The position numbers and the translations under genes are program-made. Below, one piece after another: positions 1 through 13,100 of a stretch of DNA of 64,000 nucleotides; within the stretch, counting starts at the first letter, position 1, and each line of letters begins with the position of its first letter. Origin of the DNA: Fragum whitleyi (Eukaryota > Mollusca > Bivalvia > Cardiida > Cardiidae). The stretch covers positions 25,088,449 to 25,152,448 of the forward strand of contig OX411546.1 in NCBI GenBank assembly GCA_948146395.1, in the 5' to 3' direction. The notes beneath the pieces were generated by a model. It searched no databases. It was given only the letters and a program-made list of their open reading frames with translations, and had not been told where the DNA came from.

Positions 1-300
1 GGTTTAGACCCAAAATTTTCGAAGTGTGGGCACTTTTGCGGCATAAGGTCTCACTAGGCTTAATAGCTTCGGCAACCATCCCTGAAAAGATTTTGCCTTG
101 TTGCCCCCCAAAAAATCATTAATGAGGTCACAATTGGGGTCAAAGGTCATCAAGAACATTGCAAGTAAGCGAATTCTATGGGTATGATTGTTTTTTATAT
201 AAGAATCGTCTTTGAAAGGATAAAAATCTTTATCAACATCAGTTGATATTAAAGGGCCATTTGTTCCTGATTTGAAGAACATTTGGTGTTAGGTCATATT

Positions 301-1420
301 ATGTAAGGCCATATTTTTAACCCTTAACTCGACTAAAAATGCTGACTTACCTTGATAAAGAGACTACTGCTTTGTGATTTTAGATAGAAAGCGTTGTTCA
401 CCCTTAAATAGACATACATTAACATTTATTTCGTATTTTGAGGATGTCTTTGATTCATTAATATGTTAATAATGCTGTCTCAAAAAAATACAAATCGTTT
501 GTTTGTCAATCCCGTTACACTTTTCAGCCTATAAAAGGGATAAATCGGCCTTAGATAGGCTATAAGTATACATATCTTTGGACAAACAACATGGGATTGT
601 GTAATAAACAAAGTAATTAACGTAAAAAACAAAGCATGACAAAGTGTGACTAGAAAACTCTGGTGGACTAAGATAATAATTAGATCTACTTAATGTTTCT
701 ATTTTTTCAAATATAGGTAAAATACGTTACCCTTTTAAACTAGATTAAAAATAAATACAATATATGAAGTTATCAAAGTTTAGAACTTCTTTCATTTTCT
801 TATTTTATTATTTTTTTTTCATTTTCAAAATATCTCGAACACAAAATAATTGTTTGACATTCAAATATCATTAAAAGATAAGTGTAAGTAACTATATTTT
901 ACGCTGTTGAAACTCTAGTTAGTAACATTGGTATCTCAAAAATGACTCGCAGCTCATTATATATGTTATATTTAAGTGAAATATATCAATGAAAGTGATA
1001 TACGTCTTCAAGTATATGTATTGCATTGGACTGAGCAACAACATAAGATTATTTCTTAGTGAGGTAAAATATGTGTTATATACGTTACCCATTTATCTTA
1101 ATTTGATAATAAGAAGAAACGTTATAATTGTATTTCATGGAATGCATATCTCAGTTTCGTTCATTTATTTCAAATCTATATTATTTGGAGTCTCGCGCCA
1201 CAATTTTAATTGTCGTGAACCATTTGTTTTTAAGATACGTTTTATTTATTGTTTACATTTTTTGAACGTATAGAAAACTTTCCCAACTTTATTCGACTCA
1301 AAATTAATGTCTTTACATATTAACACTCAATTAATGTCTTTTCACGGCCACGAGAGAAGAGATTCAAAGGCTTGAACCCAAATGCTGCCGACTTCTACAT
1401 ATCGTCGAATATCTACCAAA
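301..1420. other. AT-rich non-coding stretch, nothing recognised
   Basis: No gene, RNA or clear repeat boundary is seen apart from the inverted GTAACGTATTTTACC copy near 718-738. The open frame at 989-1273 has no recognisable domain. Confidence 0.4.
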
Positions 1421-1460
1421 ACCTCGTAATTACACCTTTAAACAAGCTGTAGTTACGAGT
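1421..1460. repeat. Hairpin, CTCGTAA family
   Basis: An imperfect hairpin has arms ACCTCGTAATTACACCTT and AAGCTGTAGTTACGAGT. The same CTCGTAA...CAGCTT stem recurs at 4536-4573 and 41925-41962, so this is probably the core of a MITE family. Confidence 0.5.
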
Positions 1461-2404
1461 TTTAGGAGAACACCGACGATATGCACAAGACAAAAGAAAC
1501 GGTAAAGATAAATTTGAGATACTTTGACTCGAAAAATATTCTTTCGTATTTTCAAATATTCACTGCTACTATGTATCAAATAGAATACTAGAAAATAGAT
1601 TCAATGTTCGAAAAGGTATAACGATTTCAAATATGCATAGGTAAACAAATTACAGCGGTACAGTGTATGTAATAATATAAAATTGAGAACTGCAAAATGC
1701 AATCTCAAAACACCACTTAATATATTATGTGAATATACAGACGAAAAAGTAACAAATTTCCGTACATAACTAATAAAAAGTAATTAAGAAAAGCAAAGCT
1801 CTATGAAGTAATTCATTTCATTTAGAAATCTTTAATATATTCTAACCACAATCTTACGTCTGTATAGTTACACTATAACGCACAGTGCTACTATTGAGTG
1901 GATCAAATTTCTAACACGTCAGAAGCTCAATTAGACATGATTGAAAGTAAAAAGCTCTTTTATCAGGGTCTTATTTGTATTTTTTTCGCTGCTCAATTCG
2001 TCGAATGAAACCGAATTCGAGATATTGTCTTTTCCACACCGGCTGTTGGTTGAGCCGTTAATTAACATACGTTTTTCTTAATCATCGATCGACTGTGGTT
2101 CTACGTGGTAAATCGCCATTTCAATTTATATCGTTACATAAATATATGCTCTACAGTTCTTTTTTTGTCCGAAAGGGCAACGTTTGATCATACAGACCAT
2201 GGCTTTTGTTTAATCTAGAATTCAAATATTGTTATTCTTAAAAGGATCAACCTATCTCGCTACCAGGGTTTCACCGTAAGATATGTCCTTTCAGCTGAAA
2301 GTGATCGATTTATCATCCGTGATAATTTTCTAATTACAATATTGGCAGTTTTCAATGATGCGCATTGACCCAACTTTTAATTGGTCTCGTCTACATTTAA
2401 GCCT

Positions 2405-2985
2405 TGTTATACATTTGGCTTACGGAGCCCGTAAGGCGCCCGTAACTCGCCGTAATCCCAAAATTGTGCGGTGCCCGTGCGTCGGCCCACGGTGTCTGTG
2501 CGATCATCGCAAGGCTTTACGGGTGCCATGGACCCTTTCGATTTTGTATAAAAAATAGTTATACAATCTTTAAAAATCGAAAAACCGCACGGAGACCGTA
2601 GACTCGTCGTAGAGGCATCGCACGATCGCTGCTAGGACATCGCACGGTCAGCGTGCGGTATTTTGCCTTTAAATCTTAAACGGATCGTTCTACGGTCCTC
2701 GTGCGGGTACCGTAAGATGATAGTGCGGCGGCCGCTCGGTTTACAGTGTAATTAGTTAACAAGTCGCACGGTCTCCGTGCGAACGGTTCGCACGAATATC
2801 TTGCAATCGCCGCACGGCCACCTCAATGATACTCGTAATAGCTTTATGAAAACCCGTGCGGAGACCGCACATTTTTGTGAACACATACGTCTTAGAAAAT
2901 AAAATCGTACGATGTAAAAAATATTATAAAAGAAATCGCAGGCTGCGATCTCGTACGGCGATCATGGCAAATGTAAACTAGGCTT
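2405..2985. mobile_element. CGCACGG-repeat element, possibly a DNA transposon relic
   Basis: This block is markedly more CG-rich than its surroundings. It carries many short copies of CGCACGG, CCGTGCG and CACGGTC in both orientations. Its ends share an imperfect inverted repeat starting TACATTTGSC (left about 2412, right about 2975). Dense subterminal motifs resemble transposase-binding arrays, as in the element at 19079-20785. No coding capacity was recognised. Confidence 0.4.
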
Positions 2986-3559
2986 TTTCGATTTCATTTA
3001 TACATAAAGTAAGCAATACGGGTGGGTTGCACTCATATACAAAATGTAATATTATGGGTGTATAAAATGATGTAACATAAGATGCAATTTCACGCTTCTA
3101 TTCTTCTAGAAATTGATTCCCACTCAATTAGCAATAGAACAAGATAATGTTAACATAGAAGAAAGATTTTAACCCTTTTAGAAAATGGTAGGATCACAAT
3201 TCGTAACAAATACAATTACATGCGTTACGTTTTTCTTCCGCGGTAACGTAGATCGGTCGATAACAAAGGCATTAAATATTATTTCATGATTTGTCGTGTT
3301 TTGTAACAACGGTTATATAAGAAATTTAACATTACAAAAATCACAAAATCAAATGAAAGTCAAAACTGAAATACAGGCCGATTTTAAAGCCTAATTTTTG
3401 GGATATAACGTATTTTACCAGTATTTTCATTGCATCTATTATTTGCATTCAGTCACTTCAAAATTTATTAAAACTTATTAAGCTACAGCTTAATTGATCA
3501 GTATTATTATCAAGTGTTTTTCTAAAATTGTCAGGTGAAGGGCCCAATAATATTTCTTA

Positions 3560-3850
3560 TGTAGTGTATTTAAAAGTAACGTATTTTACAATTACCCTGG
3601 TAGTCATGATATACCTGGTAACAATTATAAACATGATATTTAGTTGCGAAAAAGTTATTTTTACCCAAAATAAAAAGAACACAAAATGTTTTTAAAGAAT
3701 ACAAATTATAAGCCACAATAAAGTTTTCTTTGTGGAGTATTTAAAAAGTAACGTATTTTACCATTACACGGATAGTCAGAGGATAAGTGCTTGCAATTAT
3801 AGATATTATTTTCGATTGTTAAAAAGTTATATTCACCCAAAACAGATAAA
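3560..3850. repeat. Direct repeat with TAACGTATTTTACC motif
   Basis: Two diverged direct copies about 173 bp apart share AAAAGTAACGTATTTTAC, an ATTACCC-like stretch, GATATTATTT-like sequence and AAAAGTTAT...CACCCAAAA. A shorter third trace starts near 3416. Confidence 0.5.
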
Positions 3851-4535
3851 GATCTCAAAAAATCACGCAAGAAAAGCCTACGACAAATTAGATTTTTATA
3901 GGTTTAACTGAAAAAAGGAACACAGCCTTTCATTTGTCTCCTTTAAAAACTGATAATAATAACAGACAGGTGGACGAATATATCAAGATAACTGTGTATG
4001 ATGTTAAGAAAACAATAAGTCTGTATATTAAAGGCATTTCAATGTGATTCTGATACGCACAGCTTACAAATGCCCGTCATTTATAGCCTATATGCTATAT
4101 TTTTCGAATTTTACTCCCCTTTGCACCTAATGACCTTTGACCTCATTTATTGACCTTGATAATGATATTTCGGTTGGGCAACAGGCAGATTCTGAAAGAG
4201 CAGATGTTACTCTTCAACTTAAGCCCTGTTGCCCTTCATGCCGCGAAAGTGCCCACAAACTCGATTTCTAGCGCACTTATTCTCATATGGCCGCCTGACT
4301 ATATCGTGCTCTCGCGATAAGAATATATCAATCGTACCGTTTCGATCTCACCACTAGTTGATCGTACTCTCGCGATTTCTCCATAATGTAGTATTCTCGT
4401 GTTACAATTAACAGATCGCTGCCTGCAATCAAAAGATATAGTGACCTATCAAAATATTTATTTATAATGAGATGACTGTTAAACACCCATTTTTCCCAAC
4501 TTCATTTTAATATTTTCGTAAATGGGAGACTTAAA

Positions 4536-4573
4536 CGACGAAACTTCAGCTTGCAGAAGCTGAAATTTCGCCG
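4536..4573. repeat. Hairpin, CTCGTAA family member
   Basis: The arms CGACGAAACTTCAGCTT and AAGCTGAAATTTCGCCG fold around a short GCAG loop. The stem contains the same ACTTCAGCTT core as the perfect hairpin at 41925-41962. Confidence 0.5.
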
Positions 4574-4984
4574 TCTATGTCGCCCACAAAAGAATAGTGT
4601 GTCATGATGGATGTAAGGTAAGGGGCGGGTAGTGATTCATGAACTAATGTAATCTTTAGTCTTACAATCTTGCAAACCTATCTTCGACCCTCGAGCTGAA
4701 AACGTACAAATTCGAGCGCGATTGGCTTGAAAATATGACCGAGAAAGCCGATAGGAAGTTATACCGGTCTATTCTCGACAATTTGTCGATTTGTCTTAAC
4801 ATGAAAACATTTGTTTAAGGTGTGATTGAGGACCGATTAATTCTGAAATAAGAACAGTATAAGAAGGAGGAACAGTATGGTCCAGAATCGCACACCTGGG
4901 TTACCATGCCGAAAATTGGCATAAACTATAAATAAGAGTGTGTTTGTTTTTTTCTTCATTTTTTTCGTGAATTTATATTCTATT

Positions 4985-5161
4985 AACCTTTTGGTGGGGC
5001 TTCACCCAAGTAATGTTCCAGTCAAGTTTCCGCTGAATTGGTCCAGTAGTTTAGAAGGAGAAGTTTGTTTAAGAAATTGTCGACGTACGGTCGGACGGGC
5101 GGAGAGAAACACGGACGGAGTGGTCACAAACTTTGTGCATTGTTCTCAGGTGACCTAAAAA
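4985..5161 (+). mobile_element. Helentron-like 3' end (partial)
   Basis: A GTACGGTCGGACGGGCGG / ACGGACGG microsatellite-like tract is followed by a GTCACAAACTTTGTGC stem and CTCAGGTGACCTAAAAA. This is the same 3' layout as the complete elements at 18697-18998 and 33409-36320. No matching 5' end was found, so it is likely 5'-truncated. Confidence 0.45.
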
Positions 5162-5216
5162 TACAGGATAATAGTTTGATGATGACGAATCAATAAATCA
5201 ACTATTTTTTGTGTGT

Positions 5217-5262
5217 GTTTTTTTTGTTTTTGTTTTTTTGTTTTTTTTTTTTTTTTTTTTTT
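5217..5262. repeat. Poly-T tract
   Basis: A long, nearly pure T run. It is low-complexity and could mark a retroposon tail on the other strand, but no element body was recognised. Confidence 0.7.
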
Positions 5263-5710
5263 CGTGGAATCTAGCGTTGCTCAGTAATTTTAAAAGGTGG
5301 CGGACTCAGAATTGGACTTAATATCTGCGAGAAGTCAAGGGTCGCAGGTTAGATTCTAGACCGAGGCACTAATCACGTTTGTATGAAATTGACCAAGAAA
5401 TTTCTGATCTTCTTTCTTGTATTTGTTCGTTGAAGCACATCAATTCGTGAATTTGTGAACTAAGTAGTTGTATAACTGACGGATTGTTCAAAACTGTATA
5501 AAAAAACCACTCAAAGAATAAAATAAGACCAGAAAGGGTTTTTGTTCGTTTTCACATAAATTCAATTTAAAAGCGAAAAAAATTGTTTTAGAAAATAAAA
5601 ACAAATATACAAACATAATGATTCGAGCCTGTATGTGACATTTCCAACAATTTAATATGAACGTCGCAGACAGGTGTTGCACCCTAGATAATGAAATGGT
5701 GCATTATATA

Positions 5711-8471
5711 CACTGTATGGAAACACTGTACGGTAGTTTGCAACGGTATATTCAAAATGGCGGATGGGCGTTCGTGAAAAAGTAAGTGTTCTTTATTTTT
5801 GTTCGATATTACTATAATCTGTCATCCTGTAAAATAATGACAACATTTACGTAATCAGCTTTGAATACATTATCCATCGTACCTAATGATTGAACGTCCT
5901 ATAGCACCCGCTGTGTGTAATACAGCTTCAAACATTGTGTTTTGATGACATTTAAAATTGAAGCGCAAAACGAAAGTAGAAATGGCCATATTTTCCCTAA
6001 AATGACCGCACCAGCAAAATCAAAAGTGGCGGTGGATGGGGACAAGGTTTCTCCCTAAATATGACCCAAAATGTATTGGATCTAGCCCCTTGTCTAGGAA
6101 ATATAGACACTTGAAAAATTCGATGGTGTACGCTACACTTAAAACCGAAACTAAATCGCTGTACAGTGCGGTATATGGATATATTTGTACTCACCGGTTT
6201 AAATTTCGAATGAAAATCTGTTCGCAACGGTTTATATAAATTATCATGTGAAAATCTTTCAACGGATTTTATAGTACAAAAAGGTGAAAGGGGACTTTGA
6301 TACTATTTAATCTTGGTTAGTACTTGGTTAATCGCAGTAAGACGAATACGTTCTTGTTCTGATTTTATTTTGTTTTGCCTTGAAATGAAGAAAACCGTCG
6401 AAAGAGTATCAATAAACACAGTTTTAAATCTAATTTAATGTTTCTACTTAATCTTCTGTCCTTCCTCAAAAATCTTGTAAGACCCTGATTAAAGCGTTTA
6501 AGAAAGGCATAAAACTGATCAATATTTCAGACATTATTCTCGATGATGTAATCAGACTGAAAAATGTTAAAATCGGCCCTAAACCCTTTTAAAATGAAAA
6601 GAAAATGAAATTTGAAGCAACATCTCTTATTGTTAGGCTATAGAGTTTTCTTTGGCTCAGTGGTTAGGGTGAAAGCTGCTTGTTTTAAAATTCCATATTC
6701 TTATGGGCGATTTTAGGAGCTATCTTTTGCTTCAACGGGGGTGCTTTTAACGATGTCACGTGACATTCAAAAGCGCGGGTAAGGCATGTGAAGTCGACCA
6801 TTGTTAATTTGCTTTCGAACTACTTTATGAAAGAAATAGTTGCGCTTTTAACTGTATTAATTCAATTTGAAAAAAAAGCCGATGCACAACAATTTGACGA
6901 AATACTAGTCTCCCCTATGTGTGCGATAAATCAATTGCCCAAATTACATAAACCAATTCCTTTTTCTAATAGAACACTTTTTAAAAACGTCCGTTGTGTT
7001 TAACAATAACGGTATAAGGAACTCGAGAAAAACTTATTTTCAAACCCAAAACATCTTTTCAATAACTTTGTTTCTGGAACGGTGAAAATGTATACTAGAT
7101 TCATTTGAAGGAATTTATTAAGGAATTTAAGGCAAGGACAAGGGCTATCTAGCAATGACCTTGGAAGATTGGAAGGACGTAAAGACACGCAGCTTGGCAA
7201 CTATATGCTTCAATGAATTTTCTCTAAACATTTAAAATTTCTTGTTAATCAAAAAATGTTGTGGAAGGAAATTACAAGATATTTTTCTTAAAGAGATAAC
7301 TAAAAGAAATAAAACTATTTTTATGTGTATAGAACTATTGAGCATTAAATCATTTATTTTGATAAGATTTCTTCTAACTGTAAGCTTCTAAAGCTGAAAG
7401 TTAAAAAAACGAAAGCATTTCGTATGATATCAGAAACAACAATGTAAGTTCAAAATTATAAAAATGTTTTGATTACTTAACTGAAACTTTCTAAGACATA
7501 GAATTAAGTAGATAAATAACATTAAATTTACAATGGTGTTTAATGATACTCTCTCAATTATTTTTCTTAATTTCAATGCAAAAAAAAAAAAACCAAAAAT
7601 CATAAATTAATATTACATCATCGAGAAGAATGTCTGAAATATACTCCGACATTTTTTTAAGTTCTATGCCTTTGTTAAGCGCCTTAGTTTTAACGATTTG
7701 TACAGGGTCTTACAAGATTTTTGAGGAAGGACAGAAGAATTAAGTAGAAACATTAAATTAGATTTAAAACTGTGTAATGATACCCTTTCGACGGTTTTCT
7801 TCATTTCAAGGCAAAACAAATAGAAATAACAAAAAGAACATATTCCTCTTACTGCAGTATTTAGCAAGATTAAATAGTATCAAAGTCACCTTTTCACCTT
7901 TTCGTGCTTTTAAATCCGTTGAAAGATTTTCACATGATAATTTATATAAACCGTTGCGTACAGATTTTTCATTCAAAATTTAATCTGGTGAGTACAAATA
8001 TATCCATTTACCGCAGTGTTCAGTGATTTAGTTTCGGTTTTAACTGTAGCGTACATCATCGAATTTTTCAAGTGTCTATATTTCCTAGACAAGGGGCTAG
8101 GTCCAATACATTTTGGGTCATATTTAGGGAGATACCTTGTCCCCATCCACCGCCACATTTGAATTTGCTGGTGCGGTCATTTTAGGGAAAATATGGCCAT
8201 TTCTACTTTCGTTTTGCGCTTCAATTTTAAATGTCATCAAAACACAATGTTTGAAGCTGTATTACACACAGACGGTGCTATAGGACGTTCAATCATTAGG
8301 TACGATGGATAATGTATTCAAAGCTGATTACGTAAATGTTGTCATTATTTTACAGGATGACAGATTATAGTAATATCGAACAAAAATAAAGAACATTTAC
8401 TTTTTCACGAACGCCTATCCGCCATTTTGAATATACCGTTGCAAACTACCGTACAGTGTTTCCATACAGTG
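5711..8471. mobile_element. Foldback-like DNA transposon with ~850-bp inverted arms
   Basis: The left arm (5711 to about 6555) is the reverse complement of the right arm (about 7613 to 8471), with scattered mismatches and small indels. The ends are CACTGTATGGAAACACTG and its complement. The 5 bp ATATA immediately flanks both ends (5706-5710, 8472-8476) and is a plausible target duplication. The central 1 kb has no recognisable transposase, so this is a non-autonomous element. A 5-bp duplication with CAC termini would suit Transib-like enzymes, but that assignment is only a guess. Similar short open frames on the two arms are simply the two copies of one sequence. Confidence 0.75.
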
Positions 8472-8476
8472 ATATA

Positions 8477-9025
8477 GAGGATAATCGTTTGTTTCAGTGA
8501 AATTTAGATATATATTTCATCGAGTAAACAAAAAAGCAATATTTTCACGAGAATATTACATTTGCTGTTCACAAAACAAAATATCATTCGAATAAACTAT
8601 TATTCCATAAATGATACAAAATGTGGAATGGACAACTTTTCTTAAAGCGCCTCATTTTGCACGTGATTACTATGCAACATTCAAGCTTGTATCACTTTTG
8701 GGGCCCCGCATAGATGACGTCAGATATGGTGCATTATACGAAAGTGGGATTTTTTTTTTTTTGGGGGGGGGGGGGGTATTTCACTGTTGAGGCGGTGAGT
8801 TTATTAAAATTATAATCTACCGTTATTAATCGATTAATTAATCGATTAACCTACGAAAAGAGTTTCAGAAAAACATTCTGCTGTTGTTGTAATCAGACAC
8901 TTTATGGGCCTTATCTAATTGGCATGCAGAAAAAACCCTGATCAGACTTCGTATATACGCAGGCTGAGCTGAGTCATAATGTTGGGACCACATGAAAATG
9001 CTGGAAACGTCACACCGAGGCTCCT
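8477..9025. other. 3' flank of sulfotransferase gene
   Basis: This stretch contains a T12/G14 homopolymer junction (8751-8776) and the palindromic ATTAATCGATTAATTAATCGATTAA near 8826. It presumably includes the 3' UTR of the minus-strand gene. No clear poly(A) signal was assigned. Confidence 0.3.
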
Positions 9026-10174
9026 TTATAATCCGACCAGATACTGGTGATCTATATTAAATGGTTTACTCCGGTCAAAGAGCTTTGCCGGACGATCATC
9101 ATAACCAAACATCTTACAATCTTTGAGAACAAATTTCCTGAGTTTCTCCATATCTCGAATTGAAACAGTCCGATATGCTTGGATAAGGGCTTCATCGCGT
9201 TGCTTCTTCACTTTTTCTTTATCTACAAGCTTATTTAAAGCCTCTTTGATAGCTTTTAAGAAAGTTTCTCTTGTAATAAACACGGAATCCGATGGATGAA
9301 ATGGAAATGGGAGTGATTTGGATATGTACCCCCTGATTTGAAGATCGTTCCAAACCCGTATGGCCATGTAATGTAGAGGATGGCCACTCTCCCGAATGAA
9401 GTCCCAAGCCTGATACATCAATCTGATGTGTAGGTCGGCTGTGTCTATTATAGAGTCTGTTTCAAAATCATTAAAACTGATGTTGAAATCTTTGAATTTG
9501 TGTCTCCAATCATCTAGTAAATACCCTGCGTCTCTATGAAATGTTTCTAATTTCCCTATAAAATTATAAGGCATTTTACATGGATCGCATTTCGCGCTCA
9601 TCGGCGCAAAATGTGGGTCAAGTTTGTAGCCTCGATCGGTAAATTTTAAAACAAATTTAACGAACTCAGCAAATGTGATATCATGTCCGTATTTCAAACT
9701 CATTTCTGATGGATAACGTCTTGTAGCTTTGGCAATTCTGGTACCCATTGTTTTCCAGTAGTGTTTGTTAGGACAGTATATCTTATTCACATAGCCGGAA
9801 TACAGCCTAGCATACGGATCTCTCACAAAAATGAAAGAACTAGCATTCCCTATGAAAGACTCCATTTGGTTTGACGTCAGATAATTTTTCAGCGTTAGAA
9901 AGTTGGGTAACGATGTTTGAGCAAGCGAAACTTCGAATGGTGATCTATAACGACCACCCGCTTCTAACACTGTTAAAGTTCGTTTCCAAAATGATGACGA
10001 CACCTTAGGGATGTTACAAAATAGAATGGCGTGTTTTCTCTCAACAAGGATCGTCTTTTGTATTTTGTTTGGATTAAAGACGTCTACTTGTGGCGTTCCT
10101 TGAGACTCGCATGCTTGTTGTAAATGTCTTTTGCGCAGGTTGTATATGTCAGCGATCAATGATTGGATTCTTTT
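9026..10174 (-). CDS. Sulfotransferase exon 3 (catalytic domain, stop)
   Basis: This is the terminal coding exon and gives 382 residues. It begins after the acceptor TTGATTTTCTTTTTCAG (minus strand) in phase 0. The open frame extends upstream to 10237, but that extra part is intron. Both PAPS-binding motifs lie here, together with a DPHFAPM segment and conserved cysteines (for example CDPCKMPYNFIGKLE) typical of this family. Confidence 0.9.
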   Translation of the reverse strand, partial: KRIQSLIADIYNLRKRHLQQACESQGTPQVDVFNPNKIQKTILVERKHAILFCNIPKVSSSFWKRTLTVLEAGGRYRSPFEVSLAQTSLPNFLTLKNYLTSNQMESFIGNASSFIFVRDPYARLYSGYVNKIYCPNKHYWKTMGTRIAKATRRYPSEMSLKYGHDITFAEFVKFVLKFTDRGYKLDPHFAPMSAKCDPCKMPYNFIGKLETFHRDAGYLLDDWRHKFKDFNISFNDFETDSIIDTADLHIRLMYQAWDFIRESGHPLHYMAIRVWNDLQIRGYISKSLPFPFHPSDSVFITRETFLKAIKEALNKLVDKEKVKKQRDEALIQAYRTVSIRDMEKLRKFVLKDCKMFGYDDRPAKLFDRSKPFNIDHQYLVGL

Positions 10175-13100
10175 CTGAAAAAGAAAATCAACAAACAAAT
10201 GGATCACTTTCACGCGACAATAGCTATGGTTACACAAAAAGAATAAAAATATATATGTAATACTTACTTAACGTTTTGTATGAAAAAAATATGTATCGAG
10301 GTAAGGGGAATTGATAATTTTCGAAGCTCTGCAGAGAAAATTATTAATTCCTACAAGCGAGTTAGTAATTTTCCATACAAATCACTCAGTACGTATTAAA
10401 TTTATTTTGCTTTCTTTTCGTCGAACAGCATTATGCTATTGTTCTTAAATATCAATGTGATATCATAAAAAAATATCACATGGGATATTATCACACGGTT
10501 ATTTGTATAGTTATAAGATAAATTTTTATACATGCGAGTAATCTTATGATCGATTAAAAGCATTGGATTTTCTGCACTTAAAGGTCTTAATTATGTCCAA
10601 GAATTCGTTTAAAGAGAGTTGTGAATTTACATATACACTTTTCGTTCACTTAATTCATTCATCAGTTGAATTTTGAAATCATAACGATGTTCAGGGGTAA
10701 ACCACCTTCTAACAAAGCATCACTACTTTTAAATTTTCATGTCATTTATGTTAAGTAACATCGTGAATTTTTTTTTTTTTTTATTTTTTTTCAATTTCTA
10801 AATTGCTTGCTTGAAGCGCTCAATTCATCCATTCCAAACATTCAACCATTCAAAATTGCTCCCAAATTTTCAAACACAGTTCGCAATCGTTCACACAAAT
10901 CGTAATTTCATTCAAATCCAGAAAATCTTTCCATGATTTTTTGGGATTATGTCTGTTTTAAAGTGTCTGAATGGTAAATGAAGACACACAAGATGGAATG
11001 TACGAAGTATTTTTTTTTTTCTTTTAATTATTATTATTTTTTTTAAAGGGGGGGGGGGTAATAATTATCACTAATTTAGTCCAAGTTGGAAGAAATTAGT
11101 GATATTGATTTATCTCCCTTTAACTTCACTCATAACTCGCTAACACTCATTCCTTTTCATTACAAACTCACTCTAATATCACCCTTCTCGTCAATTTCAC
11201 GATGTTTATAACTAATATATCGTTTACAAACTCTTTCAATTTGGACAAGTATAGTGGTGTCTGCAGGTTAATGGCAAAGCATAATCTAGTGTTTTAATTA
11301 TTACAATAATTATCATTATGATTTTATCATTAACCAATCGTATTGAAATAACATTTTGAATTGAGAAAAAAATGTTATTTCACAAATGAGTTCAAAAGTA
11401 TGTGGAGCAAGCTCCAGTCTCACTCTTTTGATCCCAAAAGTCTGATACTAAACAATGACTTTGTGCAAAGCCTAAAGTCCAGGGATCAACACTAGCACCA
11501 GTCCTCGAGCCCGAGACCTGTGGATTTTAGGGAGGACTGGTAGATGTAACCATGCTGCAGGTCCTTCAGGCCTGTAGTTAATGGCAGTACTTAGTATTCC
11601 AAATATGTTGTTTTGAAAAATAATTACCTTTCCAATACTAAAACTTGCATTACCAAAAGATAAAAATTTTAAAAAAGAAGAAATTGCTTGTCATAAGCAA
11701 TTTCTTCTGTTGCAACAATGTTTTCCTAGCAGTGTATCACCTAAATTGCTAAAACATCAAACATGGTTTTCATGCAGGACCTGTTGTTATCAGGGAGGAC
11801 CTGCATTATTTTTGGCTTACAGGTCCTTCAAGCTGGTGGCAAAACGTTGTCAGTGTCAAACCCTGCAAATATCAGGCTAATAAAAGATCTTTTTTGACCA
11901 GCTCATCTAGCTATATTCATAAACATGTACTTACAGAATTACGGAATACCAATTTCGTTTCGTTTCTCGGACGGGATCTCTCCGTGGTGGTTACCATGTG
12001 TTTTCGTGCCGCCATACTCTTCGTCAGGCGCGACTTCCGACTCGGTATATGCTTCTCCATATCTTTATTCTCGTCGTCCCCAAATAATTCGTGGTATCGT
12101 AATATTTCATTGTTTTTAGAAACTCGTTTTCTTATTATTATTTGATATTCCTCTGAGCTCGTCAAACTTGCTGTTTGTATTCTTCTTTGGTGGAAACCTG
12201 CAATTTATGGTTAGATGGTTATGAACTGTTAAACAAAAAGGGGCCATTTGAGTTGTGCGTTAGGTATCGATTTTGGTCAGACTGCTTTGATCGCAAAATT
12301 GGACCAGAAACGAAACCTTCCGCCTTTGTCTGATTTTCTGAATCCAGAATGATCATTGTACCTTCCTATATCTTAAGCATTTTTTAATGCAAGCTCCGAT
12401 TTGCCCCATCTGGAATTAATTTCTTAAGGATTCTGTCATCATCTTTGTTTAATTACTATAAGCCGTGAGTGCACCATCTCCACTTGCCAAAGATTCTAAA
12501 CCCGCGTTGTTCCTTACAAACGTAAGGATCTAAGTTGGGACTAGAACCATTTGATTGCGATAATATATATACATATGTAGTATCTAGTTATTTGCTTATA
12601 ACCGCAAGTTCATACCTTTCTTTGGACAAAAAATATCCCCTGCTTCAGAACAGACACTATTTGTACTTTAAAAGAGGAAGATGACCTTATGAGGTGAAGA
12701 ACTTTTCGAGCAGACGCGTGGTGTGTGGTAATATATTTCATTTCTATATTACATGACAGCACATTTATAAAGTATACAAGGAAATGGTATATACTATGGC
12801 CTTCTGTTACGAAAGTACTTTAAGATTAGTTGAAACATCATCTCTTTTTTTACCTTTGTGTAAGACATTAACTAGATCGAAACTTTAAAAACTTTGTCAA
12901 ATATAAATAGACATATCAAGACAAAGATATAATTGCTAAACCTGAAATATTGCTGAAATCATGTAAAACTCATTATAATATGACCTGTGCCGCGGAAGGG
13001 AAATAACGCCGTTTAATATTTTTGATATTACACGGATGTAATCATATTAATGGAATATATATGCAAATGAGCTAAGAACGGATATCAACGTTATACTTTC

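Larger units (their letters stand above)
22..4255. mobile_element. Degenerate long inverted-repeat element
   Basis: The left block (about 22-165) and the reverse complement of the right block (about 4105-4255) share long stretches, including GTGGGCACTTTYGCGGCAT and a GAGGTCA/AAAGGTCAT block, in the same order. A second inner match is the motif GTAACGTATTTTACC, present inverted near 718-738 and direct near 3416, 3578 and 3751. This looks like an old element with long, decayed arms, whose left tip may lie beyond the window. No transposase was recognised. The short open frame over 4-282 (minus) lies in the repeated block and is probably not a gene, although a duplicated, inverted exon is an alternative. 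Confidence 0.4.

Noticed and set aside
6036..6239. Similar open frames at 6036-6239 (+) and 7973-8158 (-)
   Set aside because: They are the two arms of one inverted repeat; no known domain and no evidence of selection can be seen here.
6655..6705. tRNA-like GGCTCAGTGGTTAGGGTG in the foldback element
   Set aside because: Resembles a box A, but no box B or cloverleaf follows.
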